Shown here: positions 16,466-25,397 of the stretch, one piece after another
How positions within the stretch are numbered: position 1 is the stretch's first letter
How the letters are laid out: the number at the start of each line of letters is the position of its first letter
Source: an uncultured Halomicronema sp.
Lineage (GTDB): Bacteria; Cyanobacteriota; Cyanobacteriia; Phormidesmidales; Phormidesmidaceae
DNA length: 42,596 bases
Reading direction: 5' to 3'
Assembly (NCBI GenBank): GCA_937899725.1
Contig: CALCCA010000106.1
Location: forward strand, 1-42,596
Program-made: the position numbers and the translations under genes
Notes under the pieces: model-generated
Told to the model about the DNA's origin: nothing
The model's input: the letters and a program-made list of their open reading frames with translations, nothing else
Databases searched by the model: none

Positions 16466-18226
16466 ATGCTGGTTGCTCTGAAGATAGAAAATTTCGCCCT
16501 CATTGACCATCTAGCATTAGAGTTTCAGGCTGGGTTAAATGTGCTGACCGGCGAAACCGGTGCGGGCAAGTCAATCATGCTGGATGCGCTAGATGCCGTC
16601 TTGGGCGGGCGCGTCAGTCAGCGCATGATTCGAGCCGGCGAAAAACGCGGCGTGATTGAAGCTACCTTTGCCGTGACGGATCGCACTCGACAATGGCTCG
16701 AAGCGCACGAAGTCCCATTGGCGGGTGATCGCCTCGTGTGTACACGGGAACTGACGGCAGGTAAAAATACCGTACGCAGCCGCTCGCGGCTGAATGGTGC
16801 CACAGTTAATAAACCTCAGGTTGAAGCACTGCGGCTGCACCTGGTCGAAATTACGGCGCAGGGCCAAACCCTGCAGGTGGGCGACCCGCAAATGCAGCTG
16901 TACTGGCTCGATGGCGTGGGGGGAACCGCGATCGCTCAGCAGCGTCAGGTTGTCGCGACTCAATACGAGGCCATGGTCGAGGCGCAAACGGCCTTAGAGC
17001 GCCGGCGGCGGGCCGAGCAGCAGCGCCAAGATCAGCTCGACCTGTTTGACTATCAGTGGCAGGAATTAAGCGCTGTCGGCCTGGCAGATCCCAACGAGCT
17101 GATCCAGCTGGAGCAAGAGCAGCAGCGGCTGAGTCACGCGGTGGAGCTGCAGCAACAAAGCTATCAGGTCTATCAGCGACTCTATGAAAACGACCAAGAT
17201 GGTACCGCCTGCGCCGATTTGCTCGGTCAGGCGGTACAAACCTTGGAAGACATGCTGCAGTACGACAATACCGTTGAGCCGATTCTCGACATGGTGAATG
17301 AGGCGCTCGCGCAAATTGAAGAAGCCGGTCGCCAAATCAACACCTATGGCGAAGACATGGAGACCGATCCGCAGCGACTGCAAGAGGTGCAGACCCGCAT
17401 GAGTCAGCTCAAGCAGTTGACTCGCAAGTACGGCAAGACGCTGCCCGACCTGATCGACTACACGCAGGAAATTCAAGCTTCATTGGCTTTGCTCAATGGT
17501 GAGGGTCAGTCATTAGAGGCCCTGGAAGCCGCTCAGCAAGCTGCTCAAGCCGCTCTGGCTAAAGCCTGTCAAAAACTGACGAAGCTCCGGCAAAAGGCCG
17601 CTAAGGAATTAGAAGCCAGTTTGATTGAGGAACTCAAGCCTCTAGCGATGGAGCGGGTGCAGTTTCAGGTCAGCCTCACCCCCATTGAGCCCACGATCAC
17701 AGGCGCTGATAAGATTCAGTTTCGCTTCAGTCCCAATCCGGGAGAACCGCTGCAGCCCTTAGCCGAGACGGCCTCTGGCGGCGAAATGAGCCGCTTTTTA
17801 CTGGCCCTCAAGGCGTGTTTATCGCAGCTAGACGTCGTGAATACGCTGGTGTTTGACGAGGTTGACGTTGGGGTATCGGGGCGAGTGGCTCAGGCGATCG
17901 CTGAAAAGCTACACCACCTGGGGCGCTCGCAGCAGGTGGTGTGTGTGACCCACCAGCCGATGGTGGCCGCCATGGCCGATGCCCATTTTCGAGTTGGCAA
18001 AGAAGTGATTGAGCAAGCAGCGACTGGCGCTAGCAAGAAATCTAAGTCAAAAGGTAGCAGTGCTAACGACGCGACCTCCGAAAGAACGGTGGTCAGAGTG
18101 ACACCCTTAGATGACGCCATGCGTCGCGATGAACTGGCGCAGCTCGCAGGCGGTCAGTCACACCAAGATGCCCTCTCATTTGCCGATGCATTGCTGAAGC
18201 AGGCCAAGAGTTTGCGGCAGATGTGA
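16466..18226 (+). CDS. recN: DNA repair protein RecN
   Basis: SMC-like ATPase of 586 aa used in recombinational repair of double-strand breaks. The Walker A motif GETGAGKS is at 29-36 within the typical RecN N-terminus (MLVALKIENFALIDHLALEF). A long antiparallel coiled coil (about 150-380, rich in Gln, Glu and Leu) follows. The C-terminal head has the ABC-like signature ASGGEMSRFLLALK and Walker B region VFDEVDVGVSGRVAQ, then VTHQPMVAAMADAHF. An Ala/Ser/Lys-rich insert (ASKKSKSKGSSANDATSER) near the end is a lineage-specific addition. Length is close to the family norm (550-560 aa). Confidence 0.97.
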   Translation: MLVALKIENFALIDHLALEFQAGLNVLTGETGAGKSIMLDALDAVLGGRVSQRMIRAGEKRGVIEATFAVTDRTRQWLEAHEVPLAGDRLVCTRELTAGKNTVRSRSRLNGATVNKPQVEALRLHLVEITAQGQTLQVGDPQMQLYWLDGVGGTAIAQQRQVVATQYEAMVEAQTALERRRRAEQQRQDQLDLFDYQWQELSAVGLADPNELIQLEQEQQRLSHAVELQQQSYQVYQRLYENDQDGTACADLLGQAVQTLEDMLQYDNTVEPILDMVNEALAQIEEAGRQINTYGEDMETDPQRLQEVQTRMSQLKQLTRKYGKTLPDLIDYTQEIQASLALLNGEGQSLEALEAAQQAAQAALAKACQKLTKLRQKAAKELEASLIEELKPLAMERVQFQVSLTPIEPTITGADKIQFRFSPNPGEPLQPLAETASGGEMSRFLLALKACLSQLDVVNTLVFDEVDVGVSGRVAQAIAEKLHHLGRSQQVVCVTHQPMVAAMADAHFRVGKEVIEQAATGASKKSKSKGSSANDATSERTVVRVTPLDDAMRRDELAQLAGGQSHQDALSFADALLKQAKSLRQM

Positions 18227-18302
18227 CCGATTTAGGCCAGTTTGGCAGGATGCGATCGCTGGCGACGGATTGCAAGCAAGAAGCTATAAGGTAATGTTTT
18301 GA

Positions 18303-19952
18303 ATGGCAATTTGTCCTCAATTCGCAGCGCCCATGCATTTTCCACTGCTCTTAACCGAAGCCGCCCTCGAAGATCCCCTCATTGAGGAAGGACTGCGGAG
18401 ATTTTTGCTCGTGCTGTCAGTGTCGCTCGGGGTGGCCACCCTCTCAAGAGCGCTGAGCTGGTTACGCAACATTCCCTACACGCTGCTCTTGCTGCTGGTT
18501 GGCCTGGGTTTGGCAACGATTGATGTGCGCCTGATCAACCTGTCCCCTGAGTTGATTCTGTTTATCTTTCTACCGCCCCTCCTATTTGAAGCCGCCTGGA
18601 ATATTAAATGGTCTAATCTCAAAAACGACTGGCTGCCCATTAGCCTGTTTGCCATTATTGGCGTCATCATTTGCGTCGGCGGGCTGTTTTTAGGCTTGCA
18701 GCAATTTGCCGGGGCCTCTTTAGCCACGGCTTTGCTGGTGGGGGCAGGCTTATCAGCCACCGACCCCGTATCCGTGGTGGCGCTCTTTCGAGAGCTGGGC
18801 GTCGATAAACGGCTCACTACCTTGATGGAAGGCGAAAGCCTGTTTAACGACGGGGTGGCCGTCGTCGCCTATAACCTGCTGCTTGGCATCGCATTAGGAC
18901 TAGAGCAGTTCGACATTCCCGTGACTGTGTCGCGTTTTTTGGTGTTTGTGGGCATCGGGCTCAGTATTGGGGGGCTGATTGGTTTCGGCATTTCTTACCT
19001 GACCCAGCGATTTGACTTGCCGCTTGTGGAGCAGTCACTCACCTTAGTTTCAGCCTATGGCACTTATCTCGTTGCCGAACAACTGGGCGGGTCAGGCGTG
19101 ATTGCCGTCGTCACAACCGGCCTCATTTTGGGCAACTTTGGCTCTCGCATTGGCATGAGTCCCCGCACGCGGCTCTCCGTTTCAGAGTTTTGGGACTTCG
19201 TGGCTTTCTTTGTCAATTCCATCGTCTTCTTGCTAATTGGCGACCAGGTAATTTTCCAAGGTCTAATCGACAATTTACCGACCATTGTGATTGCGATTTT
19301 GGTGATGCTGTTAGCGCGCGCAGTCAGCATTTTTGGCCTCAGCCAAATCAGCAACTGGTGGGATGACTCCGACATCAACTGGCAAAATCAGATTGTGCTG
19401 TGGTGGGGCGGCCTACGAGGATCGGTATCCGTCGCGTTGGCTCTAAGCGTGCCCGAGTCTCTGCCCGAGCGCGATGACATTATTGCGATTATTTTTGGTG
19501 TCATGCTCTTTACCCTGCTGGTACAAGGACTGACGACTAAGCCAATTTTGCAAGCGCTCAAGCTGCTGGGTGATCAGCCGCTGCGGCAAGAGTTTTCGCA
19601 GACCATTGCCCGACGTGTTGCCCTCAGTCGCGTGTTAGACGAACTGCAGGATGTCAAACAGAAAAATCTGATCGATAGTGAGTACTGCGATTATCAAATC
19701 GCGTTAGTGGGAGGACAGCTGGAGGAAATTCAGGAAGAGATGCGGGTACAGCAGCGCGATCATCCTGAGCTATCGGAGATCTTGATTGGCCGACTGAATG
19801 AAAACCTGGTGGCTATTGAAGCGGATACCTATGCGCAGTTCATTCGCGCTGGCTATTTGAAGGAAGAGATCACGCCGCTCTTAGAATCTTTGCTAGAGAA
19901 AACGGACGCCCAAGAAAGCAAAAAGAGTGAGGCCCCTGAATTGTTGTCATGA
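18303..19952 (+). CDS. Na+/H+ antiporter, CPA1 (NhaP/NHE-like) family
   Basis: Polytopic membrane protein of 549 aa, with 11-12 hydrophobic spans over residues about 20-410 and a cytosolic tail of about 120 aa. Family hallmarks are FIFLPPLLFEAAWNI, the AGLSATDPVSVVALFRELG ion-binding region, EGESLFNDGVAVV, and WWGGLRGSVSVALALS. It exchanges Na+ (or Li+/K+) for H+, giving pH and salt homeostasis. The tail has predicted helices (LDELQDVKQKNLIDSEYCDYQ). ATG 18303 is preceded by AAGG about 11 nt away; ATG 18333 is an alternative start. Individual cyanobacterial NhaS numbering cannot be assigned without comparison. Confidence 0.95.
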   Translation: MAICPQFAAPMHFPLLLTEAALEDPLIEEGLRRFLLVLSVSLGVATLSRALSWLRNIPYTLLLLLVGLGLATIDVRLINLSPELILFIFLPPLLFEAAWNIKWSNLKNDWLPISLFAIIGVIICVGGLFLGLQQFAGASLATALLVGAGLSATDPVSVVALFRELGVDKRLTTLMEGESLFNDGVAVVAYNLLLGIALGLEQFDIPVTVSRFLVFVGIGLSIGGLIGFGISYLTQRFDLPLVEQSLTLVSAYGTYLVAEQLGGSGVIAVVTTGLILGNFGSRIGMSPRTRLSVSEFWDFVAFFVNSIVFLLIGDQVIFQGLIDNLPTIVIAILVMLLARAVSIFGLSQISNWWDDSDINWQNQIVLWWGGLRGSVSVALALSVPESLPERDDIIAIIFGVMLFTLLVQGLTTKPILQALKLLGDQPLRQEFSQTIARRVALSRVLDELQDVKQKNLIDSEYCDYQIALVGGQLEEIQEEMRVQQRDHPELSEILIGRLNENLVAIEADTYAQFIRAGYLKEEITPLLESLLEKTDAQESKKSEAPELLS

Positions 19953-20152
19953 CCTGGGGTCAGAGTAAGCCTCGCCCTTGCGATAGCACAATTGCCTCGC
20001 TCAGCCGGAACCTTGAAATCTGACAGACCGCATGTTGACAGCTGCAGTCAGCAGGTTGGGTGATATTGCCAATCTCCTTGACTGAAGGAGAGGTCTCACA
20101 GGCGGCAAGGTTTCCCTAAGGTCAAAGCTCCAGTTCTCAATTGAAATGAGAG
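19953..20152. other. Convergent intergenic region with two small hairpins
   Basis: Between the 3' ends of the antiporter and MarC-family genes. CTCCTT (20074-20079) pairs with AAGGAG (20085-20090). AGTTCTCA (20132-20139) pairs with TGAGAGCT (20147-20154, one G-T pair), overlapping the MarC stop codon. Neither is followed by a clear T-run, so transcription ends are not located. Confidence 0.4.
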
Positions 20153-20737
20153 CTAGTTCTGCAAATATTGCTCAACGCCATCCAGCATCATCTGTACCGA
20201 AAGCACGATGAGCAACATTCCCATCAGCCGTTCCACCGCCACCGCACCACGCGGGCCTAGACGCTGAAAGATCCAGGGAGAAGCACATAAAATCAGGCCG
20301 GCAATGCCCATTGCTAAGGTCAATGCCGCCCACCAGTTCAACAACAGATCGGGGTCAGAGCGAGCCAACACGAGCAGCGCCGCGATCGCTGTGGGACCAG
20401 CAATTAATGGCATCGCGATGGGGACGATAAAGGGCTCTGAGTCGAGCGTAGACGGCAGAGCAGACCGAGTTGGGAACACCATTCCTAGTGCAATCAAAAA
20501 CAGAATGATGCCACCTGAAATCCTCAGGGTGTGAGACTCGACGCCAAAAAACGACAGTAACGGGTTGCCACCCAACAAAAACACCACCAAAATGCCATAG
20601 GCAATCGAGGTTTCCCGCAGAATAATGCGCTGTCGTCGTTGCTTAGGCACCTCCGATAGCAGCGTATTGATGGTCACTAAGTTGCCAAAGGGATCCAAAA
20701 TTAGTAGCAATACAATCGCAGCAGAAATAATCGTCAC
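20153..20737 (-). CDS. MarC family integral membrane protein (YhgN-like)
   Basis: Protein of 194 aa with six hydrophobic segments. The opening LLLILDPFGNLVTINTLLSEVP and the central block LRISGGIILFLIALGMVFP followed by FIVPIAMPLIAGPTAI are diagnostic of the MarC/UPF0056 family. The family is annotated as NAAT transporters, but a role in antibiotic resistance has been withdrawn for E. coli MarC, and the substrate is unknown. The start is GTG 20737. It is convergent with the antiporter and transcribed away from the gene at 21127. Confidence 0.93.
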   Translation of the reverse strand: MTIISAAIVLLLILDPFGNLVTINTLLSEVPKQRRQRIILRETSIAYGILVVFLLGGNPLLSFFGVESHTLRISGGIILFLIALGMVFPTRSALPSTLDSEPFIVPIAMPLIAGPTAIAALLVLARSDPDLLLNWWAALTLAMGIAGLILCASPWIFQRLGPRGAVAVERLMGMLLIVLSVQMMLDGVEQYLQN

Positions 20738-21126
20738 AGGACTCTCTCAGCTAAACCATCGTTAAGCATGATGCTTAGCAGTCACACTGTTTTGACTGTA
20801 AGCGCTCGGGGGCCGGTAGCGGTAAAACAGGGAGATTACTAATGGCGGAACTTCTTTGACCGAAGGGTAATGAAGCCAACGTTTCTAGCCTCTCTCGACA
20901 ACAGTCATCGAGCCCAGGCCATGACCTTTAAGAAGTCCACTCAATTTAGGTGGGGGCAACCGGTAGAGGCAACATGCCGTGCTATGAATGGAGGCCAAAG
21001 CTGCAGTCAATACGGCTGTAAATCCGCTTTTAAGCCATTTGTTGGCCCCTGCAACTGTAATTTCAGTTGGACTAGCGATCGCCAATCACAGCATCACCGA
21101 GAGTTAACAATTCGCGATAACGAGTG
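20738..21126. other. Divergent intergenic region between MarC gene and two-span membrane protein gene
   Basis: About 390 bp. An 85-codon frame (20870-21127) ends exactly at the next gene's start, but its Cys/Gln/Ser composition and lack of any motif suggest it is not a gene. The stretch presumably holds promoters of both neighbours; no boxes could be assigned. Confidence 0.4.
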
Positions 21127-22017
21127 ATGAGCAAACAACGCATGCGCTATCAGTGGTACCAAGACGTGCCACGCCACGTTACCCGTCGCGAATATCAGCG
21201 GCTGCAGTGGCTCAACTTTTGTCGGCTAGGCCTGGGAGGGCTGGCGGTGGCGATGGCGATCGCCGCCATTATCGGTCTGCCTCTGCAGTCAGCGCGGCAA
21301 CTTGAAAAAATCGAGAGCCTGACAGTTGAGGCAGCTCTGGCCTATACGGGAGAAGATCTAGAGCAGGTAAAAATCGAGGGCTTCTTGGTTGCTGCTGAAC
21401 CGCTGACGATGCCCGATGAGGCTTCGCAGTCGGTTATTCGCGGTCAGATCAAAATTACGGCCCGCGATGATGCTGAGTCATCAGACGCCGAGGATGCCCC
21501 CCAAACAGCGGTGCTGTATGAGTGGGCTGAGACGGCTGAGGTGGTTTTTTTGTCCGATGGCGATCGCCGTTTGCCGCTGACGTTTGACCTCAGCGCATTA
21601 CCGCTGGTTGATGCCGTAGATACTCAATCTCCCACTGTCGTCTACACAGACGAGTCCAGTAGAATTAGCCGTCCTGTCGCCGTTCAGTATGGTGACGAAA
21701 CACTGCCGTTGCCATTAGCCGACTGGGGGGAGGTAGATAGCGTATTTGTGGATTTTGACCGACAAATACTACCCGAGGGGCAGTCGGTCGTAGTGGTCGC
21801 TGGACTCGAAACGACCCCCCAAGGCAATCAAATCATCGATCCACTGGGAGATCGCCTGCAGGTGATGCTCGGCACTGAAGCCGAAATTCGCAGTACGGGT
21901 CAACAAACCCGCCTGATGTTTGCCGTATTGTGCGTGCCATTCGGCATTGGAAGCTGGTTAGTAGGGCGATCGGCACATGCCCTACGGCGAGAATTCGTCC
22001 AACGGTCTAATCAGTAA
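21127..22017 (+). CDS. Two-span membrane protein with extracytoplasmic domain, unknown function
   Basis: Protein of 296 aa. A basic N-terminal region (about 1-33) precedes transmembrane segment 1 (LGGLAVAMAIAAIIGLPL). A large acidic domain of about 210 aa follows, rich in beta strands (VKIEGFLVAAEPL, VVFLSDGDRRLPLTFDL, QSVVVVAGLETTPQ). Transmembrane segment 2 (LMFAVLCVPFGIGSWLVG) sits near the C-terminus. The layout, two helices bracketing a beta-rich domain, recalls GIDE-like proteins, but I could not establish homology. ATG 21127 was chosen; a GTG overlaps just before it. It is convergent with the HNH gene, about 50 bp away. Function unknown. Confidence 0.7.
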   Translation: MSKQRMRYQWYQDVPRHVTRREYQRLQWLNFCRLGLGGLAVAMAIAAIIGLPLQSARQLEKIESLTVEAALAYTGEDLEQVKIEGFLVAAEPLTMPDEASQSVIRGQIKITARDDAESSDAEDAPQTAVLYEWAETAEVVFLSDGDRRLPLTFDLSALPLVDAVDTQSPTVVYTDESSRISRPVAVQYGDETLPLPLADWGEVDSVFVDFDRQILPEGQSVVVVAGLETTPQGNQIIDPLGDRLQVMLGTEAEIRSTGQQTRLMFAVLCVPFGIGSWLVGRSAHALRREFVQRSNQ

Positions 22018-22069
22018 GCCAGAAAGCTGTGCCTTTCCTACCAGTATCAAGCCCAAAGGCTGTGAGAGT

Positions 22070-23083
22070 TTACCGATAAGATCTCAAAACGCTTTTGGCC
22101 TTAGATAAGTGGATAGCAACTTTCGTTGCTTGTTCCGCATTGCCACCAGGGAACAGAGAATTGCTAAATTCTGCAATATATTTCTCCATGTCTTCTACAG
22201 TGCAAGAAACTTTGCTGCCGCCCATCCATTGGTGAAAATGAGCATGCGTATCAGAAGCTATTGCAATGAGATTCAATTCCATATCGGCAAACTGGGGAGA
22301 AGACCTTTTATCAAACAGATGATGAACTTCTAAATCAAACTTGTGCACGCTCTGGCGACGATTGGTGATTTGACAGCGTCCTCGGGCTTGCCGTCTGACG
22401 CGATCCATTACTTTTTGGATGCGCTTATCCTTATCCGCTTCGTATTTCTCCAATGTGCTCAAGGCCTTAGGAGCGTAATCAGCGACGACCTTTACCCATT
22501 CTCGGCGATGCTTTTGAGTGAGTCGTACCCCCAGGTGTTTTCCCACTGCAGCAAGGCCAGAACGGCTGAGATATTTATGTTCAGATTCCTTTACCAGAAA
22601 GTCTTCTTCGATTTTAAGCGGCTCAATCTCTGTATTCTCACTGCGCTGAATTTCGATAAAAGTTCGATTTAAGACGTCTTGGCGCCTACCCAGGCCTAAA
22701 ACTCCCCGGCATGCTCTCGGTGCCAAAAAGGCTCTGCCAGACTCAAATACGAGTTGGCCATCACCCAGATCACTAATTTCCTGAACTCGCTTGGCCACCA
22801 TCAACCCTTTGAGGCGTCGATCTCGTTGTAATAGCCAACGCTTCCAGCGCTTTAAGAGTGGACGCTCCTCTTTTTTATGCTCTAAGTAGTTACAGATTTC
22901 TACTGCACCTTCAGGACTAAAAAGCCGCGAGCCAAACGGTCCCTGCTCAAAATGAACTTCCTTCAGCAATTCCCAATCATCATCGGGATCAGCGTCAAAA
23001 AAATCACATATATCAGCCAGCTTATCAAGCGTAATATCTAGCGCTTCTGCAAGCTCTTCATCGGTGATGTTGCACTTTCCCAT
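22070..23083 (-). CDS. HNH endonuclease-domain protein, second gene of a J-domain/HNH pair
   Basis: Protein of 337 aa. The C-terminal third carries an HNH-type beta-beta-alpha metal motif: CQIT (Cys237), then LEVHHLFDKRSSPQFAD (His254-His255), Asn271 in NLIAIASDTH, and His280 and His284, followed by QWMGG and CTVEDM. Only one of the usual zinc-ribbon cysteine pairs is present. The N-terminus (1-70) is acidic and helical, starting ITDEELAEALDITLDKLADICDF, which could be a DNA-binding or partner-binding head. Residues 75-230 are Arg/Lys-rich. The start has AGGAG 8-12 nt upstream. It follows the J-domain gene by 34 bp on the same strand, so the two form an operon. Nuclease activity is a prediction from the motif; the biological role is unknown, with defence, mobile-element or DNA processing functions possible. 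Confidence 0.85.
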   Translation of the reverse strand: MGKCNITDEELAEALDITLDKLADICDFFDADPDDDWELLKEVHFEQGPFGSRLFSPEGAVEICNYLEHKKEERPLLKRWKRWLLQRDRRLKGLMVAKRVQEISDLGDGQLVFESGRAFLAPRACRGVLGLGRRQDVLNRTFIEIQRSENTEIEPLKIEEDFLVKESEHKYLSRSGLAAVGKHLGVRLTQKHRREWVKVVADYAPKALSTLEKYEADKDKRIQKVMDRVRRQARGRCQITNRRQSVHKFDLEVHHLFDKRSSPQFADMELNLIAIASDTHAHFHQWMGGSKVSCTVEDMEKYIAEFSNSLFPGGNAEQATKVAIHLSKAKSVLRSYR

Positions 23084-23117
23084 CAGATTCTCCTGCTTTT
23101 CTTTAAGCGCACACTGA

Positions 23118-23663
23118 CTAATAGGCCGCCAACAGGCTGTCTCGCATCGTCTTCAGTTTCTCGAAGACTTCAGCACGCCCGCCCTGATCGGGATGATGCT
23201 CTTTAGCAAGTTGATTGAAGGCAGACTTAATATCTTCAGCCGTCGCCATTTTGGGATCGAGCTTGAATACTTTCCAAGGCAAAAAGTTACGGAGTACATC
23301 TACCCCATTAATGGAAGTTGTGCCAATTGAGTCCCGCTCATTATTGGGCAGTCCCACAAACTTCCGATAAATCTTAAACCACGCATCCTTCTTATTCATT
23401 CTGAGATTATGCTCTTGCACAAAAAGGCTAAAGATACTGTTTTTCTTGAGATCTTTGTAGGAAGCACAATTGAATTCGGCAATGACCGCCTTTTTTAAGT
23501 CCTGCATGCTGGGCTCAACGGCTTTAAAGGCTCCACCATTAACGAACTCAGCAAAAGACAATAGAACCTGTGGCTCGTATCCATGTTCTTCAGCTAATTC
23601 ATGGATTCGTGTTCTCACCTTATTGATGTTGGGACGATTTCTTCGGCTTGCTTTCTTTGCCAT
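23118..23663 (-). CDS. J-domain protein with C-terminal J domain, first gene of a J-domain/HNH pair
   Basis: Protein of 181 aa. The last 50 residues form a J domain: WKVFKLDPKMATAEDIKSAF, then LAKEHHPDQGG with the Hsp70-activating HPD at 157-159, and a final helix FEKLKTMRDSLLAAY. The J domain is at the C-terminus, as in some specialised co-chaperones and viral or mobile-element proteins, not the N-terminus as in DnaJ. Residues 1-125 are Lys/Arg-rich and helical (NKVRTRIHELAEEHGYEPQ) with no match I can name. A strong ribosome site (AAGGAG, about 8 nt) supports the ATG at 23663. It heads the operon whose second gene encodes the HNH protein. Recruitment of DnaK to a nuclease complex is inference. 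Confidence 0.82.
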   Translation of the reverse strand: MAKKASRRNRPNINKVRTRIHELAEEHGYEPQVLLSFAEFVNGGAFKAVEPSMQDLKKAVIAEFNCASYKDLKKNSIFSLFVQEHNLRMNKKDAWFKIYRKFVGLPNNERDSIGTTSINGVDVLRNFLPWKVFKLDPKMATAEDIKSAFNQLAKEHHPDQGGRAEVFEKLKTMRDSLLAAY

Positions 23664-24385
23664 CTGTTTTCTCCTTATGAAAATTCACTTCCAGTACAAG
23701 TTAATCCTAGTCAAGAGAGATTTAAAAAATTACTGAGAAGCTTAACCCCTAGCAGCAGGGAGTTAATCAGATGAGAGAATATAGCTTCTAAGAATCTTTA
23801 AGCAATAGCATATGGACACACCCAATCTCTCATCCACTTCTGTTCAACAGGTATTTTTCATGATCTATACAGCCATAAGGCCTCAGAGAACCATAAGGAT
23901 TCTAGAACGCTTATTTGTTGACAAGTAGAAGTCAGGAGTCAACAAAACAAATGTTTTGTAGAGAGCATCTGGTTGTTACTTTCCTGGCATCTCATTTTAT
24001 TTGGCTAGGCATAGACTATCTTTAATGATCTCTTTTAAGCCTCAGCACCCTCAGCCATTCGCTCTAATTTTCGGTGACCTCATAGTGCCCAAAACCTAAA
24101 GTTGGTCATCATCAATTACTCGTAAATCAACAGCCGTTGATTATTCTTGCCGATAGCTTAAACTGTTGACCAAACAAGCAAATATTTAGAGTAGAAGTGA
24201 TAGAAATCACAGCCGTTTTATTATCCGGCTTGCACAAATCGCTCTTCACTGAGACGTGCATTCGCTCAGCAGCCCTGCTCCTGGCTGACGGTTCTCGCCC
24301 AGGGCACCAGAATCAGTCCTAAATTCTGCCATTGCCTGAGCTGGGAAGCACCACCGCCAGCCGTCATGAATTTTATTAGCGATCG
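23664..24385. other. AT-rich 720-bp gap upstream of the J-domain/HNH operon
   Basis: Clearly AT-richer by eye than the rest of the window and without a coding frame of note. It should contain the operon's promoter close to 23664-23760. It also holds the overlapping palindromes at 23914-23958 and a small GTGAT/ATCAC dyad near 24200. The composition suggests acquired or decayed DNA. Confidence 0.55.
23914..23958. promoter_or_regulatory. Overlapping inverted repeats, possible operator or element end
   Basis: TTTGTTGAC (23914-23922) is perfectly complementary to GTCAACAAA (23938-23946) across a 15-nt spacer. Overlapping it, CAAAACA (23943-23949) pairs with TGTTTTG (23952-23958) over a 2-nt loop. 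They lie about 250-300 bp upstream of the J-domain gene. They could be a repressor site, a decayed transposon terminus or a hairpin RNA; sequence alone cannot decide. Confidence 0.4.
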
Positions 24386-25297
24386 CTACTGCCAGTTTTC
24401 GCGACGTAGCAAGGGATTGACGAGTTCATTTAATCCTTCACCAACAAGTGATAGCCCTGTGACCATCAGCGTCAGTGCCATGCCAGGAAACAGGGCTGTC
24501 CACCAGATGCCTGTGGGCAAGGCATCTAATGCCTGGCGAATGTCAGCGCCCCATTCCGGGGTTTGTTCTGGGAGACCTAATCCTAAAAAGCCCAGCCCAC
24601 CCAAAATTAAAATGGCGTCGGCAGCGTTGAGCGTAAACAACACCGGAATGCTCTGCACGACGTTCAAAAACAAATAGCGGCTCAACACCACCCAGGTCGA
24701 AGCTCCCATCGCTTGAGCCGCTTCGATGAAGAGTTCTGTTTTAACGCTCACCGTGTGATTGCGCACCACCCGGTAATACTGCGGAATGTAGGCAATACTG
24801 AGAGCGATCGCCGCATTGATCACCCCCCGCCCCACCACAAACGCCAGCGTCACCGATAAGAGCAGCCCCGGCAGCGTGTAAATCGTATCCATAAAAAAGA
24901 GCAGCGCGCGATCGAGCTTGCCGCCCAAATAGCCACTCACCATGCCAATGGGCACGCCGATAAACACGCTCATCGCCGTCGCCAGCAGCACCACCTGCCA
25001 AGCCGCGCGGCTGCCAAACAGCACCCGCGATAGCACGTCATACCCTTGGCGCGTGGTGCCCAACCAGTGCGCTGCCGAGGGGGGCTGATGCACCGGATTT
25101 TGTAGCGCTGCCGTCGGATCTTGCAAAATGCCCCACGACTGCAACAGCGGGGCCAACAGCGCAATGAGCACAAACAAGCCGGTAATGATCAGGCCCGTGA
25201 CCATAAAGAGCACTGAAATATTAGCCCCCTGACCTTTGGGTTTCAGCAGGCGCAGCCAGGCAAAAGGACGTTTGGCATTCGCAGAGGTCATGGGCAT
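24386..25297 (-). CDS. Oligopeptide/dipeptide-type ABC transporter permease (OppC/DppC-like)
   Basis: Inner-membrane permease of about 304 aa. It has an N-terminal span (VLFMVTGLIITGLFVLIALLA), the LGTTRQGYDVLSRVLFGSR entry motif of DppC/OppC proteins, and five more spans. The EAA loop, which docks the ATPase, reads ELFIEAAQAMGASTWVVLSRYLFLNV. It would form half of a peptide or nickel importer channel, but no partner permease, ATPase or binding protein is in this window. The frame is open to 25420, overlapping proA; ATG 25297 (or 25291) matches the family N-terminus and leaves a 100-bp gap after proA. Confidence 0.9.
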   Translation of the reverse strand: MPMTSANAKRPFAWLRLLKPKGQGANISVLFMVTGLIITGLFVLIALLAPLLQSWGILQDPTAALQNPVHQPPSAAHWLGTTRQGYDVLSRVLFGSRAAWQVVLLATAMSVFIGVPIGMVSGYLGGKLDRALLFFMDTIYTLPGLLLSVTLAFVVGRGVINAAIALSIAYIPQYYRVVRNHTVSVKTELFIEAAQAMGASTWVVLSRYLFLNVVQSIPVLFTLNAADAILILGGLGFLGLGLPEQTPEWGADIRQALDALPTGIWWTALFPGMALTLMVTGLSLVGEGLNELVNPLLRRENWQ

Positions 25298-25397
25298 TTC
25301 AGTCAGATCGGCTTGCGCCCCATTATTGCAGACCTCACCCACTCCCCCCGAAAGGAGTTGCCCCCACCCCCACATGGCGTCAGGTCGATGAGAAAAG

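Noticed and set aside
20870-21127. 85-codon frame overlapping the start of the two-span membrane gene
   Set aside because: Odd composition, no homology signal, no ribosome site; overlap with the start is likely accidental.
22070-24385. Island boundaries with tRNA or direct-repeat att sites around the J/HNH unit
   Set aside because: I looked for a tRNA or flanking direct repeats at 22.0 and 24.4 kb and found none; the only tRNA fragment is at 42.2 kb.
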